From: Streptomyces violaceoruber
GTDB taxonomy: Bacteria; Actinomycetota; Actinomycetes; Streptomycetales; Streptomycetaceae
NCBI GenBank assembly: GCA_000720805.1
Contig: JODI01000102.1
Coordinates: 1-25,735 of the forward strand
Direction: 5' to 3'
DNA length: 25,735 bases
Shown here: positions 6,839-14,497 of the stretch, piece after piece
Layout of the letters: every line of letters begins with the position of its first letter
How positions within the stretch are numbered: position 1 is the stretch's first letter
Notes under the pieces: model-generated
Database searches by the model: none
What the model saw: only the letters and a program-made list of their open reading frames with translations
What the model was told of the DNA's origin: nothing
Program-made: the position numbers and the translations under genes

Positions 6839-8115
6839 TCGACGACCGTCCCGTCCGCCTCGGCGACCGGGATCAGCTGCCACTTGTCGAACGACGTGCA
6901 CGGGTGGGACAGGCCGAGGCCGACCCAGTCGCCGACCTCCAGGTCCGCCTCGGGGCCGGTACGCAGCCAGGCGTGCTGGTCGGAGAGCGCGGTGACCTCG
7001 ATGCCGGTCGCCGGGCGTTCGGTGCCGCCCCGCCGGACGACCTGGGCGAAGGGCAGGTCGAGGTCGTACGCCGCGTCCCGCTTGCCCGCGTTCAGGAACG
7101 CCTGCTCGGCGGAGGGCCGGGACACCACCTGCGTCCACAGCCGGAACGCCGGCTCCAGCGCGCCCTCCTCGGGGACCCGGTTGAACGGAGTGATCTTGCG
7201 GTAGTGGCCGTCGTCGTGCGAGACGTAGGCGCCGGAGCGCAGCAACTTCAGGACCGGGGAGGACAGTTCGGGGATCTCGGCGAAGACGTCGGCGACCGCG
7301 TCGAACCAGGCGCTGCCGCCCGCGCTGACGACGATCTCGTCCGTGGGCGCGAACCGTCCCGCCTTGTCGAAGTCGACGGCGAGCGCGACCAGCCGCCGCA
7401 GCCAGGCGCGCACGCGCTCCGGGTCGGCCCGTGGAACCTCGCCCTCGTACCCGGCGACGCCGACGAGTCGTAGCGTCCGGGTCCCGGCCACCGCGTCCGC
7501 GACCGCTGCGCACTCCGCCTCCGTACGGACTCCGGTACGGGCGCCCTCGCCGGCGGCCAGTTCCACGACGACGTCGAGCGGGCGGCGGGCTCCGCGCAGG
7601 GCCGCGTCCATCAACTCGACCCCGCGTACCGAGTCGACGTAACAGACGAGGCGGAAGTCGTCGTCGGCGTCGAGCTCGGCGGAGATCCAGCGCAGGGCGG
7701 CCGGGTCGACGAGTTCGTTCGCGAGGAAGACCCGCTGGACGCCGAAGGCGCGGGCCACGCGCACCTGGTGCGGCACCGCGAGGGTGATGCCCCACGCCCC
7801 GCGCTCGATCTGCCGCTGGAAGAGCTGCGGGGCCATGGAGGTCTTGCCGTGCGGGGCGAACGCGAGGCCGTGGCGGGTCGCGTACGTCTCCATGAGCCGC
7901 AGGTTGTGCTCCAGGCGCTCGGCGGAGAGGGACAGTACGGGGGTGGCGAAGCCGTCGGTGAAGAGGTTGCGGCGGCGGCCGGTCAGCTCGCCGACGGTCA
8001 GGCCGTCGGCGTCCGGGGGGAGGCCCTTGAAGCGGTGGTCGACGCGTTCCCCGGCGAGGCGGGCGAGCGCTTCGGACGAGCGGGCGGCGCCTTCGGAGGG
8101 GCTTTCGGCTGCCAT
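6817..8115 (-). CDS. Fold-type III PLP enzyme: amino acid deaminase / D-glucosaminate dehydratase-like
   Basis: A 432-residue enzyme of the alanine-racemase-fold group that contains D-threonine aldolase, eukaryotic-type D-serine dehydratase and D-glucosaminate dehydratase. K91 in FAPHGKTSMAP is the PLP lysine. The N-terminal barrel continues through LANELVD and VELAAGEGARTGV. Near the C-terminus SHPCTSFDKW holds H404 and C406, the metal-binding pair (HxC or HxD) of this group. Such enzymes remove ammonia from beta-hydroxy D-amino acids via an enamine. I chose the ATG at 8115 because GGGAGG lies five bases upstream; the frame extends to 8784 without support. Next to KDG kinase, RidA, GntP permease and D-aminoacylase, a D-glucosaminate substrate is attractive, but D-serine or D-threonine types cannot be excluded. 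Confidence 0.85.
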   Translation of the reverse strand: MAAESPSEGAARSSEALARLAGERVDHRFKGLPPDADGLTVGELTGRRRNLFTDGFATPVLSLSAERLEHNLRLMETYATRHGLAFAPHGKTSMAPQLFQRQIERGAWGITLAVPHQVRVARAFGVQRVFLANELVDPAALRWISAELDADDDFRLVCYVDSVRGVELMDAALRGARRPLDVVVELAAGEGARTGVRTEAECAAVADAVAGTRTLRLVGVAGYEGEVPRADPERVRAWLRRLVALAVDFDKAGRFAPTDEIVVSAGGSAWFDAVADVFAEIPELSSPVLKLLRSGAYVSHDDGHYRKITPFNRVPEEGALEPAFRLWTQVVSRPSAEQAFLNAGKRDAAYDLDLPFAQVVRRGGTERPATGIEVTALSDQHAWLRTGPEADLEVGDWVGLGLSHPCTSFDKWQLIPVAEADGTVVEYIRTFF

Positions 8116-8133
8116 GGAGCCTCCCTGATCCAG

Positions 8134-8154
8134 GCGTTGCATAGTATGCAACGC
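8134..8154. promoter_or_regulatory. Perfect 21-bp palindrome, probable IclR operator
   Basis: Arms GCGTTGCATA (8134-8143) and its exact complement (8145-8154) flank a single G. A further half-site, CGTTGCGTATA, begins at 8157 and overlaps the predicted kinase promoter. The palindrome lies between the divergent deaminase and kinase operons, one of which encodes an IclR regulator. The palindrome is seen; the binding partner is inferred. Confidence 0.7.
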
Positions 8155-8157
8155 ACG

Positions 8158-8187
8158 TTGCGTATATCGCTTTCCGCTGTCTAACAT
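8158..8187 (+). promoter_or_regulatory. Predicted promoter of the kdgK-iclR-ridA operon
   Basis: TTGCGT (8158-8163), an 18-base spacer and TAACAT (8182-8187) resemble a vegetative -35/-10 pair. The start codon follows 60 bases on. The -35 box overlaps the extra operator-like half-site, which would suit repression. Confidence 0.5.
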
Positions 8188-8247
8188 CTCGGCCAATGCC
8201 GGGTCAACGGAGCCGCCACCCGCACCAGCCGAGGAGCTACGACCATC

Positions 8248-9303
8248 GTGACCGCCACGGGACCCCGCAACGCCCCCGACGTCGCGGATGTCGTCGCGCT
8301 CGGCGAGTCCATGGTCACGTTCCTCCCTTCCCGACCGGGCCGCCTCGCCGACGTTCCCTCCTTCGACCGGGGAATCGGCGGCGCGGAGTCGAACGTGGCG
8401 TGCGTACTGGCCGCCGCCGGGCACTCGGCGCGGTGGGTGAGCCGGGTGGGGACGGACGGTTTCGGCGACCACCTCGTCGAGACGATCGGGGCATACGGCG
8501 TCGACGTCTCCGCCGTCCACCGGGACCCGGTACGCCCGACGGGCGTGTACTTCCGTACGGCCGGGGACCGCGCCGGCGACGACCACGAGGTGGCGTACTA
8601 CCGGGCGGGGTCGGCGGCGTCGGCCATGGGCCTCGGGACCGTGGACCTGGAGGCGCTCCGGGCGGCCCGGGTCCTGCACCTGTCCGGCATCACGGCGGCC
8701 CTGTCCGCCGACTGCCTGAACCTGCTGCGCGAGCTGACGGCCCCCCGGGCCGGCCGCCCGCCGGTCTCCTTCGACGTCAACCACCGCCCCGGCCTGTGGC
8801 AGGACGCCGACGGGTCACGCGTGCTGCTGGAACTGGCCCGCGGGGCGGACATCGTGTTCGTCGGCGAGGACGAGGCGGCACAGGCGTGGGGCGTCACGGG
8901 CGGACCCGAGGCCGTCCGAGAGGCCTTGCCGGAGCCGTCCGTGCTGGTGGTGAAGGAGGGGGCGAGGGGAGCGACGGCGTTCTCCCGCCACGCGTCCACC
9001 CCGGTCGCCTTCGTGCCCGCCCTCCACGTGGACGTCGTCGCGACGGTCGGCGCGGGCGACGCCTTCGCCGCCGGGTTCCTCTCCGGCACCCTGCGCGGAC
9101 TGACCGTGCGGGACCGCCTGCGCCACGGTCACCTCATGGCCGCCGCCGCCCTCACCGCCCCCGGCGACCTCGCCCCGCCCCCCGCCCGCGACCACGCCGA
9201 CCGGCTCGTCGCCCTGGACGACGACGCGTGGGGGACACTTCGACTCGGCCCCGGCTGGACACAGACCGCACAGCGGGCCGAGGAGGAGGTACGTACGCCA
9301 TGA
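8248..9303 (+). CDS. kdgK: 2-keto-3-deoxygluconate kinase (PfkB family)
   Basis: A 351-residue sugar kinase. It shows both PfkB signatures: GIGGAESNVA near residue 42 and VGAGDAFAAGF, with D271 as catalytic base. YYRAGSAASAM, LHLSGITAALS and SFDVNHRPGLW match known KDG kinases better than ribokinases or fructokinases. The reaction is KDG + ATP to 2-keto-3-deoxy-6-phosphogluconate (KDPG), which enters the lower Entner-Doudoroff route. The start is the GTG at 8248, with GAGGAG upstream at slightly long spacing. Its stop overlaps the IclR gene start (ATGA at 9300-9303), indicating translational coupling. No KDPG aldolase is seen in the window, so that step would be encoded elsewhere. Confidence 0.88.
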   Translation: MTATGPRNAPDVADVVALGESMVTFLPSRPGRLADVPSFDRGIGGAESNVACVLAAAGHSARWVSRVGTDGFGDHLVETIGAYGVDVSAVHRDPVRPTGVYFRTAGDRAGDDHEVAYYRAGSAASAMGLGTVDLEALRAARVLHLSGITAALSADCLNLLRELTAPRAGRPPVSFDVNHRPGLWQDADGSRVLLELARGADIVFVGEDEAAQAWGVTGGPEAVREALPEPSVLVVKEGARGATAFSRHASTPVAFVPALHVDVVATVGAGDAFAAGFLSGTLRGLTVRDRLRHGHLMAAAALTAPGDLAPPPARDHADRLVALDDDAWGTLRLGPGWTQTAQRAEEEVRTP

Positions 9304-10064
9304 GCCAGACCGTCGACCGCGCCCTGAGCATCCTGCCGCTGCTCGCGGAGGGCCCCGCCGACCTGGGGCAGGTCGCCGACCGCCTCGGCGTCCACAAGTC
9401 CACCGCGCTGCGTCTCCTCCGCACCCTGCACGAGCACGGCATGGTCTACCGCCAGTCCGACCAGCGCTACCGCCTCGGCGCCCGACTCATCGCCCTCGCC
9501 CAGGAGGCGATGGAGAACCTCGACATCCGCGAGATCGCCCACCCGCACCTCGTGGGCCTCAACGAACAGTGCGGCCACACCGTCCACCTCGCCGTCTACG
9601 AGGAGGACGAGGTCCTCTACATCGACAAGGTGGAGAGCCGCTACCCGGTGCGGATGTACTCGCGGATCGGCAAACCCGTGGCCATCACGGTCGCCGCCGT
9701 GGCGAAGCTGCTGCTCGCCGACCGCCCGGAAGCCGAGCGCCGCGTCCTCGCGGAGAAGCTCGACTACCCCCTGTACACGGCCCGTTCGACACCCAACGCC
9801 GCCGCCTTCCTGCGCGAGTTGGAGAAGGTGCGCGAACAGGGCTGGGCCACCGACCTCGGTGGCCACGAGGAGTCCATCAACTGCGTCGCCGCCCCCATCC
9901 GCGGCGCCGACGGCCGGGTGGTCGCCGCGATGTCGGTCTCCGCGCCGAACGTCGTCGTCACCGCCGACGAACTCCTCACCCTGCTCCCGCTGGTGCGCCG
10001 TACGGCGGACGCCATCAGCGGCGAGTACTCCGGCAGGACACCCGTCAAGGAAGTCACCCCATGA
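9300..10064 (+). CDS. IclR-family transcriptional regulator
   Basis: A 254-residue regulator. Residues 1-60 form the winged helix-turn-helix (VDRALSILPLLAEG, LGQVADRLGVHKSTALRLLRTL, YRLG). Residues 75-245 form the IclR effector domain (TVHLAVYEEDEVLYIDKV, INCVAAPIRG, AAMSVSAPN). IclR proteins, including the pectin/KDG regulator KdgR, bind small acids and usually repress nearby catabolic genes. Here it is coupled by ATGA overlaps to kdgK upstream and ridA downstream. The likely target is the palindrome at 8134-8154, with KDG or the amino sugar acid as a possible inducer (inferred). A much longer upstream frame exists only because the kinase lies in another frame. Confidence 0.9.
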   Translation: MSQTVDRALSILPLLAEGPADLGQVADRLGVHKSTALRLLRTLHEHGMVYRQSDQRYRLGARLIALAQEAMENLDIREIAHPHLVGLNEQCGHTVHLAVYEEDEVLYIDKVESRYPVRMYSRIGKPVAITVAAVAKLLLADRPEAERRVLAEKLDYPLYTARSTPNAAAFLRELEKVREQGWATDLGGHEESINCVAAPIRGADGRVVAAMSVSAPNVVVTADELLTLLPLVRRTADAISGEYSGRTPVKEVTP

Positions 10065-10498
10065 CCGAGAAGTCAGAGCAGGCCGAGAAGACCGAGAAGG
10101 TCGCACTCACCCCCACGACCCACACCACCCCGCCCGCGAAGTTCTCGCACGGTGTGCGCAAGGGCAACATCCTCCAGGTCGCCGGCCAGGTCGGCTTCCT
10201 GCCCGCCGAGGAGGGCAAGCCGCCCACGCCGGCCGGTCCCACCCTGCGCGAGCAGACCCTCCAGACCCTCGCCAACGTCAAGGCGATCCTTGAGGAGGGC
10301 GGCGCGAGCTGGGACGACGTGATGATGATCCGCGTCTATCTGACGGACGTGGACCACTTCGCCGAGATGAACGAGATCTACAACACCTACTTCGAGGAGC
10401 AGGCCCTCACCGCACCCCCGGCCGCCCGTACGACGGTCTACGTCGGCCTCCCCGCCGGGCTCCTCATCGAGATCGACGCGCTCGCCGTCCTGGGCTGA
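10061..10498 (+). CDS. RidA family enamine/imine deaminase
   Basis: A 145-residue member of the RidA/YjgF family. It carries KFSHGVRKGNILQVAGQVGF, ANVKAILEEGGASWDDVMMIRVYLTD, and the active-site end PAARTTVYVGLPAGLLIEIDALAVLG with R123 and E137, the carboxylate-binding Arg and catalytic Glu of active RidA proteins. About 15 extra charged residues (EKSEQAEKTEK) precede the domain. RidA hydrolyses enamines and imines released by PLP dehydratases, so it is a natural partner of the divergent PLP enzyme. Its ATG overlaps the IclR stop (ATGA). Confidence 0.9.
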   Translation: MTEKSEQAEKTEKVALTPTTHTTPPAKFSHGVRKGNILQVAGQVGFLPAEEGKPPTPAGPTLREQTLQTLANVKAILEEGGASWDDVMMIRVYLTDVDHFAEMNEIYNTYFEEQALTAPPAARTTVYVGLPAGLLIEIDALAVLG

Positions 10499-10552
10499 AC
10501 CGGCTGACGGCGCCGGACCGACGGCCGTCCCCCAACTCCCGCACGACGTACA

Positions 10553-10582
10553 CGGCACGGCACCTCTCACAGCGCCGTGCCG
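10553..10582 (+). terminator. Hairpin between ridA-like and gntP-like genes
   Basis: CGGCACGGC (10553-10561) pairs perfectly with 10574-10582 around a 12-base loop. It lies 54 bases past the RidA stop and 58 before the permease start. It may end or attenuate the upstream transcript. No T-tract follows. Confidence 0.4.
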
Positions 10583-10608
10583 CGATCCCCCCTGCCCGAA
10601 AGCTCCAT

Positions 10609-10626
10609 GTACTTACGGTACTTACG
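10609..10626 (+). repeat. Two tandem copies of GTACTTACG before the permease RBS
   Basis: GTACTTACG at 10609-10617 is repeated at once at 10618-10626, and AGAGGA (10628-10633) follows. It could be an operator or a slippage product. Confidence 0.6.
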
Positions 10627-10640
10627 CAGAGGACCCCCCA

Positions 10641-12185
10641 ATGTCCCTTCTGATCGCGGCCGCACCGGCCCCCGAAGCCCCACCCCACACCGGCGGTCTG
10701 CTCCTCCTCGTCGACGGCACGGCCGGCCTCCTGACCGTCGCCGCCCTCGGCATAGCGCTCCTGCTGTTCCTCATCATCAAGGCGAGACTCCAGCCCTTCG
10801 TCGCGCTCCTCGCGGTCTCCATAGCCGTCGGCCTGCTCGCCGGACTGTCGGTCACCGAACTCTTCGGCACCGTCCAGCGCTCGGACGCCGTGTCCACCAT
10901 CGAGACCGGCATGGGCGGCATCCTCGGCCATGTCGCGATCATCATCGGCCTCGGCACGATGCTCGGCGCGATCCTCGAAGTCAGCGGTGGCGCCGAGGTG
11001 TTGGCGTCCCGGCTGCTCAACCTCTTCGGAGAGAAGCGCGCCCCGCTCGCGATGGGCATGACCGGCCTCATCTTCGGCATCCCGGTCTTCTTCGACGTCG
11101 GCATCTTCGTCCTCGCGCCGATCGTGTACGCCGCCGCCAAGCGCTCCGGCAAATCGATCCTGCTCTACTGCCTGCCCCTGCTCGCGGGTCTGTCGATGAC
11201 CCACGCGTTCCTGCCCCCGCACCCCGGTCCGGTGGCCGCCGCCGGCCTTCTGCACGTGGACCTCGGCTGGGTCATCCTCATGGGCATCGTCTGCGGCATC
11301 CCCGCCGTGCTGGCCGCCTGGGCGTACTCGGCGTGGATCGGCCGCCGCATCTTCGTCGCCGTACCGCAGGACATGGTCGAGGCGGCGGAGGAGGCCAAAC
11401 TGGCGGTGGTCAACGAGCAGCGGGCGCAGGGTGTGGAGCCGCGGGCCCACGGTGTCGAACAGGGCGTCGAGCCGCAGGTGCAGGGCGTCGCCCAGGGTGT
11501 CGAGCCGCGTGAGCAGCCGGTGTCGCTGGGCACGGTCCTCGGCATCATCGGGACGCCGCTGATCCTGATCCTGGCCGCCACCTTCTCCTCGATCGCCCTG
11601 GACCCCTCCACGGGCCGCTCGGTGATCGAGTTCTTCGGCCACCCCTTCGTCGCCCTCACCATCGCCCTGCTCCTCGCCTACTACCTGCTCGGCATCCGCC
11701 GCGGCTGGTCCCGCAAGTCGCTGGAGACGGTGTCCACGGCCTCCCTCAAGCCGGTCGGCAACATCATCCTCGTCGTCGGCGCCGGCGGGGTGTTCGGCGC
11801 GGTCCTCAAGGCCAGCGGGGTCGCGCAGGCCCTCTCCGACACCTTCAACGACGTCGGACTGCCGGTGATCGTGCTGTCGTACCTGCTCTCGCTCGTGCTG
11901 CGGGTCGCGCAGGGCTCGGCGACGGTCGCGATCGTCACGACGGCCGGCATCGTCGCCCCGCTGCTCGCCGAGGGCCACCACTCCCAGGCCTTCGTCGCCC
12001 TGGTCATCATGGCCATCTCCGCGGGCTCCATCTTCGCCTCGCACGTCAACGACGGCGGCTTCTGGATGGTGGCCAAGTACTTCGGCATCAGCGAACGCGA
12101 CACCCTGAAGACGTGGACCGTCCTGGAGTCGGTGCTGTCGGTGGCGGGGTTCGTGATGGCGGGGGTGCTGAGCCTGTTCGTGTAA
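10641..12185 (+). CDS. GntP-family gluconate:H+ symporter with extended cytoplasmic loop
   Basis: A 514-residue membrane protein with about a dozen hydrophobic segments. Family motifs are GHVAIIIGLGTMLGAILEVSGG, FGIPVFFDVGIFVLAPI, MTHAFLPPHPGPVAAA, QGSATVAIVT and ASHVNDGGFWMVAKYFG. GntP transporters bring gluconate and related sugar acids into the cell with protons. Most are about 440-460 residues. The excess here is a Pro-rich N-terminal extension and a hydrophilic insert at about residues 245-293 that contains three QGVEP repeats. AGAGGA lies seven bases before the ATG. Position after kdgK, iclR and ridA suggests it imports the substrate of the cluster. Confidence 0.9.
   Translation: MSLLIAAAPAPEAPPHTGGLLLLVDGTAGLLTVAALGIALLLFLIIKARLQPFVALLAVSIAVGLLAGLSVTELFGTVQRSDAVSTIETGMGGILGHVAIIIGLGTMLGAILEVSGGAEVLASRLLNLFGEKRAPLAMGMTGLIFGIPVFFDVGIFVLAPIVYAAAKRSGKSILLYCLPLLAGLSMTHAFLPPHPGPVAAAGLLHVDLGWVILMGIVCGIPAVLAAWAYSAWIGRRIFVAVPQDMVEAAEEAKLAVVNEQRAQGVEPRAHGVEQGVEPQVQGVAQGVEPREQPVSLGTVLGIIGTPLILILAATFSSIALDPSTGRSVIEFFGHPFVALTIALLLAYYLLGIRRGWSRKSLETVSTASLKPVGNIILVVGAGGVFGAVLKASGVAQALSDTFNDVGLPVIVLSYLLSLVLRVAQGSATVAIVTTAGIVAPLLAEGHHSQAFVALVIMAISAGSIFASHVNDGGFWMVAKYFGISERDTLKTWTVLESVLSVAGFVMAGVLSLFV
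11427..11510 (+). repeat. In-frame QGVEP repeats in the permease loop
   Basis: Three related units, CAGGGTGTGGAGCCG and variants, begin at 11427, 11460 and 11493, with partial units between (HGVE, QGVA). The spacing is 33 bases (11 codons) each time. They lie in the central cytoplasmic loop. Confidence 0.75.
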
Positions 12186-12239
12186 CCCCAGGTGGTCGGG
12201 TAGCCCCATGTAGGCGTCTGATAACAAAGTTGGGGTCGG

Positions 12240-12254
12240 CTGTGTGCGACACAG
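12240..12254. promoter_or_regulatory. Inverted repeat in the promoter region of the 201-aa gene
   Basis: CTGTGT-GCG-ACACAG is a perfect 6-bp interrupted palindrome at the -35 position relative to CATACT (12265-12270). The GTG start at 12278 follows that -10 box by seven bases, suggesting a leaderless transcript. It could bind a regulator. Confidence 0.4.
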
Positions 12255-12277
12255 GATCGTCGACCATACTGCCCGCT

Positions 12278-12883
12278 GTGGAGCAGCGCATAGGTTCGAG
12301 CAGCCAGCCCCTGAAGGGCGAGCCAGTGAAGGGCGCCGGATTCGACCCGGCCTTCATCCCCGGGCTCACCGCACCCGTGTCCGGACCCGCGTCCGGCGGC
12401 CCGGCGGACGCCGAGCCGGAGGACGCGGAGCCGGCGGAGACGGCCGCCTCGGAGGAGGAGCCCACCCCGAAGGAGCCCGCCGCGGTCTCGGAAGCCCCCG
12501 AGTCCGCGGAGACCTCCGAGGAGACGGACTCCGAGTCCCCGGAGGCCGCCGAGACCCCCGACGGCCCCGTCTTCGAGGCGTCCGACCGCCGCGCGAAGAT
12601 CGTCGCCGACCACCGGGGCGTACGACTGGCCCTGGACGACCAGGCGTGCGAGTTCCGCTGGGACGAGATCGGTGCCGTGGAGACGGAGGTCCCCCGTTTC
12701 GGCAAGCGGCTCACCATCACGGTGCACACCCCCGACCGCCGCTGGTACCCGATCGAGATCGAGGCCAAGTCCAGAAGCGCCTTCGACGAGTGGGACGAAC
12801 AGCTGGACGCGGTCCTGGACGCCTACTTCGAGGACGCCGAGGAACAAGCGGCGGCGGGGGCCGACGAAACCGTCGACAACTAG
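12278..12883 (+). CDS. Conserved hypothetical protein with acidic linker and PH-like C-terminal domain
   Basis: A 201-residue cytoplasmic protein without signal peptide. After VEQRIGSSSQPLKGE and GFDPAFIPGL comes a 70-residue Glu/Pro/Ala-rich disordered stretch (EPEDAEPAETAASEEEP). The C-terminal 90 residues look like a compact beta-rich, PH-like fold (KIVADHRGVRLALDDQACEFRWDEIGAV, LTITVHTPDRRWYPIEIEA) ending in a helix. I do not recognise a function. I chose the GTG at 12278 because CATACT lies seven bases upstream and the earlier in-frame ATG (12113) falls inside the permease gene. Confidence 0.75.
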   Translation: MEQRIGSSSQPLKGEPVKGAGFDPAFIPGLTAPVSGPASGGPADAEPEDAEPAETAASEEEPTPKEPAAVSEAPESAETSEETDSESPEAAETPDGPVFEASDRRAKIVADHRGVRLALDDQACEFRWDEIGAVETEVPRFGKRLTITVHTPDRRWYPIEIEAKSRSAFDEWDEQLDAVLDAYFEDAEEQAAAGADETVDN

Positions 12884-12886
12884 TCG

Positions 12887-12942
12887 ACTGGCTCACGAGG
12901 ACTGGCTGACGAGGACTGGCTGACGAGGACTGGCTGACGAGG
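12887..12942. repeat. Four tandem 14-bp repeats between convergent genes
   Basis: ACTGGCTGACGAGG is repeated four times head to tail; only the first copy differs, by one base (CTCACG). The array fills the gap between the stop of the 201-aa gene (12883) and the stop of the carboxypeptidase (12944). No stable hairpin is evident, so it is not an ordinary terminator. Confidence 0.85.
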
Positions 12943-12943
12943 A

Positions 12944-14293
12944 CTAACCGCAGTACTGGCTCTGCTTCCCGATGGACCGGTACATACAGTCCGCGTTCTC
13001 CAGCAACTGCAGCACCGCGTCCCGGTTGCGGGAGGTCTCCCGCTCGATGACCTCGTCGGGCGGGTAGAAACCGCCTCCCGAGCTGGACGACGGGTACATC
13101 TCGAAGGTGTAGTCGAAGATCTTCTGCGTACCCCAGAGGTAGTCGTCGATCGACCCGTCGGTGATGTACAGGTCGCTCGACTGCTCGGCCGTGTACCCGT
13201 TGCTCGCGGCCATCTTCTGCCCGACCGCCTTGAACGCGGCGTTGTCGTCGGCCGTCATCCCGGTCGTCGTGTCCGCGTTGGTGTACCCGAACGGCCACAG
13301 CACGAGTTCGCTGTACGTGTGGAAGTCGACGCCCGCCTTGATCTGCTGCTTCCCGCCGACGACCCGGCTGCGCACGAAGTCGGCGACGACCTTGACCTCC
13401 GGCGCCGACTCGGCCGCCGTACCCCGGTAGGTCTCGGACGAGGCCGAGCCCGAGGAGCCGCCGCAGCAGCCCCAGCGGTAGTTCCAGTTGCGGTTGAGGT
13501 CCGTACCGACGTACGAGGAACCGGAGTTGGGCTGCCGGTTCTTGCGCCACGAACGGTAGGAGCCGGTCGCGATGTCGTACTCGCCGCCGTCCGGGTTGAG
13601 GTCCGGGACGATCCAGATCTCCCGGTTGTTCACCATGCTGGTGATCCGGGAGTCGGAGCCGTAACCGGCCCCGAACTCGCGCAGCAGATACAGCGCCATC
13701 TCCACCGTCAGGTGCTCACGGGCGTGCTGGTGGTGGGTGAACAGCACCTCGGGCTCGGCCTCGTCCGTCCCCACGTTGTCGCTGATCTTGATGGCGACGA
13801 TGTCCCGGCCCTGGTACGACTTCCCGATCACGCGCTTGCTCATGATGTTCGGGTAGGCCGCGAGCCGGGTGTCGATCTCCGCGTTCATCTCGGCGTAGTT
13901 GTGGTAGCGGGAGTCGGCGGAGGGGAAGTCGAGGAGCCGTACGTCGCCCTCGCCGCCCGACCGGTCCGGCACCGCGCCCATCGCCGTGACGTCGTAGCCG
14001 AGTTGCTTGAGCTTCTTCACCTGGTCGGCGCGTCCGGAGATGAACACCGAGTGGTCGTCGGCGTCGTCGACCGTCACGCCGGCCCGCTGGAGCGCCGTAC
14101 GGGAGGCGGAGTCCGAGCTCAGGTGCACCTCGTACTGGCGGATGTCGTCCGCCGAGGGAGCCGCCGTCCGGGCGCTGTCGGCGTTCGCGGAGAGCGGGGC
14201 GGCGAGGGCGAGCGCCGCGAGAGAGGCGACGGTGGCGACGGCGATGCGCCGTCTGCCGGTGCGGGCGCCCGGGCCTCGTACACGAAGTCGCAT
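12944..14293 (-). CDS. Secreted M14 zinc carboxypeptidase
   Basis: A 449-residue secreted metallopeptidase. The Arg-rich start and hydrophobic [21 protein letters not shown] form a signal peptide. A propeptide of about 80 residues follows ([25 protein letters not shown]). The M14 domain begins near residue 130 with zinc ligands H190 and E193 (HHQHAREH) and H325 ([10 protein letters not shown]), substrate-binding DLNRNW, and the general base E398 (YTFEMYP). It removes C-terminal residues from extracellular peptides. AGGAG lies before the ATG. A minus-strand TTGACC (14380-14385) is a possible -35 box. With the trypsin-like protease at 4274 it forms part of the secreted peptide-degrading set. 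Confidence 0.92.
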   Translation of the reverse strand: MRLRVRGPGARTGRRRIAVATVASLAALALAAPLSANADSARTAAPSADDIRQYEVHLSSDSASRTALQRAGVTVDDADDHSVFISGRADQVKKLKQLGYDVTAMGAVPDRSGGEGDVRLLDFPSADSRYHNYAEMNAEIDTRLAAYPNIMSKRVIGKSYQGRDIVAIKISDNVGTDEAEPEVLFTHHQHAREHLTVEMALYLLREFGAGYGSDSRITSMVNNREIWIVPDLNPDGGEYDIATGSYRSWRKNRQPNSGSSYVGTDLNRNWNYRWGCCGGSSGSASSETYRGTAAESAPEVKVVADFVRSRVVGGKQQIKAGVDFHTYSELVLWPFGYTNADTTTGMTADDNAAFKAVGQKMAASNGYTAEQSSDLYITDGSIDDYLWGTQKIFDYTFEMYPSSSSGGGFYPPDEVIERETSRNRDAVLQLLENADCMYRSIGKQSQYCG

Positions 14294-14371
14294 GAAGTCT
14301 CCTAGGTGTGGAGTGGGGGGTGGTTCAGCGACGTGCTGGTGCGGGTGTGCCGCTCATGGTTCTGTGCATGG

Positions 14372-14385
14372 CATGAGCAGGTCAA
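14372..14385 (-). promoter_or_regulatory. Possible -35 element of the carboxypeptidase gene
   Basis: Read on the minus strand the site is TTGACCTGCTCATG, about 80 bases before the start codon. It resembles TTGACAATGCGCATG upstream of the secreted protease gene at 4274. A -10 box is not clear. Confidence 0.3.
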
Positions 14386-14497
14386 GAGTGAAGGAAGACG
14401 CGATGGCGTGAACTGTTCGTAGAGGGCGGCAATTGGGGAGGGGTGGCGGCGGCATGCCCTCTTGTGCCGTCGTCCGCTTTACGCTTTCTTGATCCGC

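Noticed and set aside
8196..10064. A 622-codon frame that would fuse a long N-terminal part to the IclR regulator
   Set aside because: The upstream 368 codons are Arg/Gly/Pro-rich shadow of the kinase gene in another frame; the IclR domain starts at the ATG at 9300.
10464..12227. 587-codon minus-strand frame over the permease
   Set aside because: Asp/Arg/His-rich shadow; the plus strand encodes an unmistakable GntP transporter.
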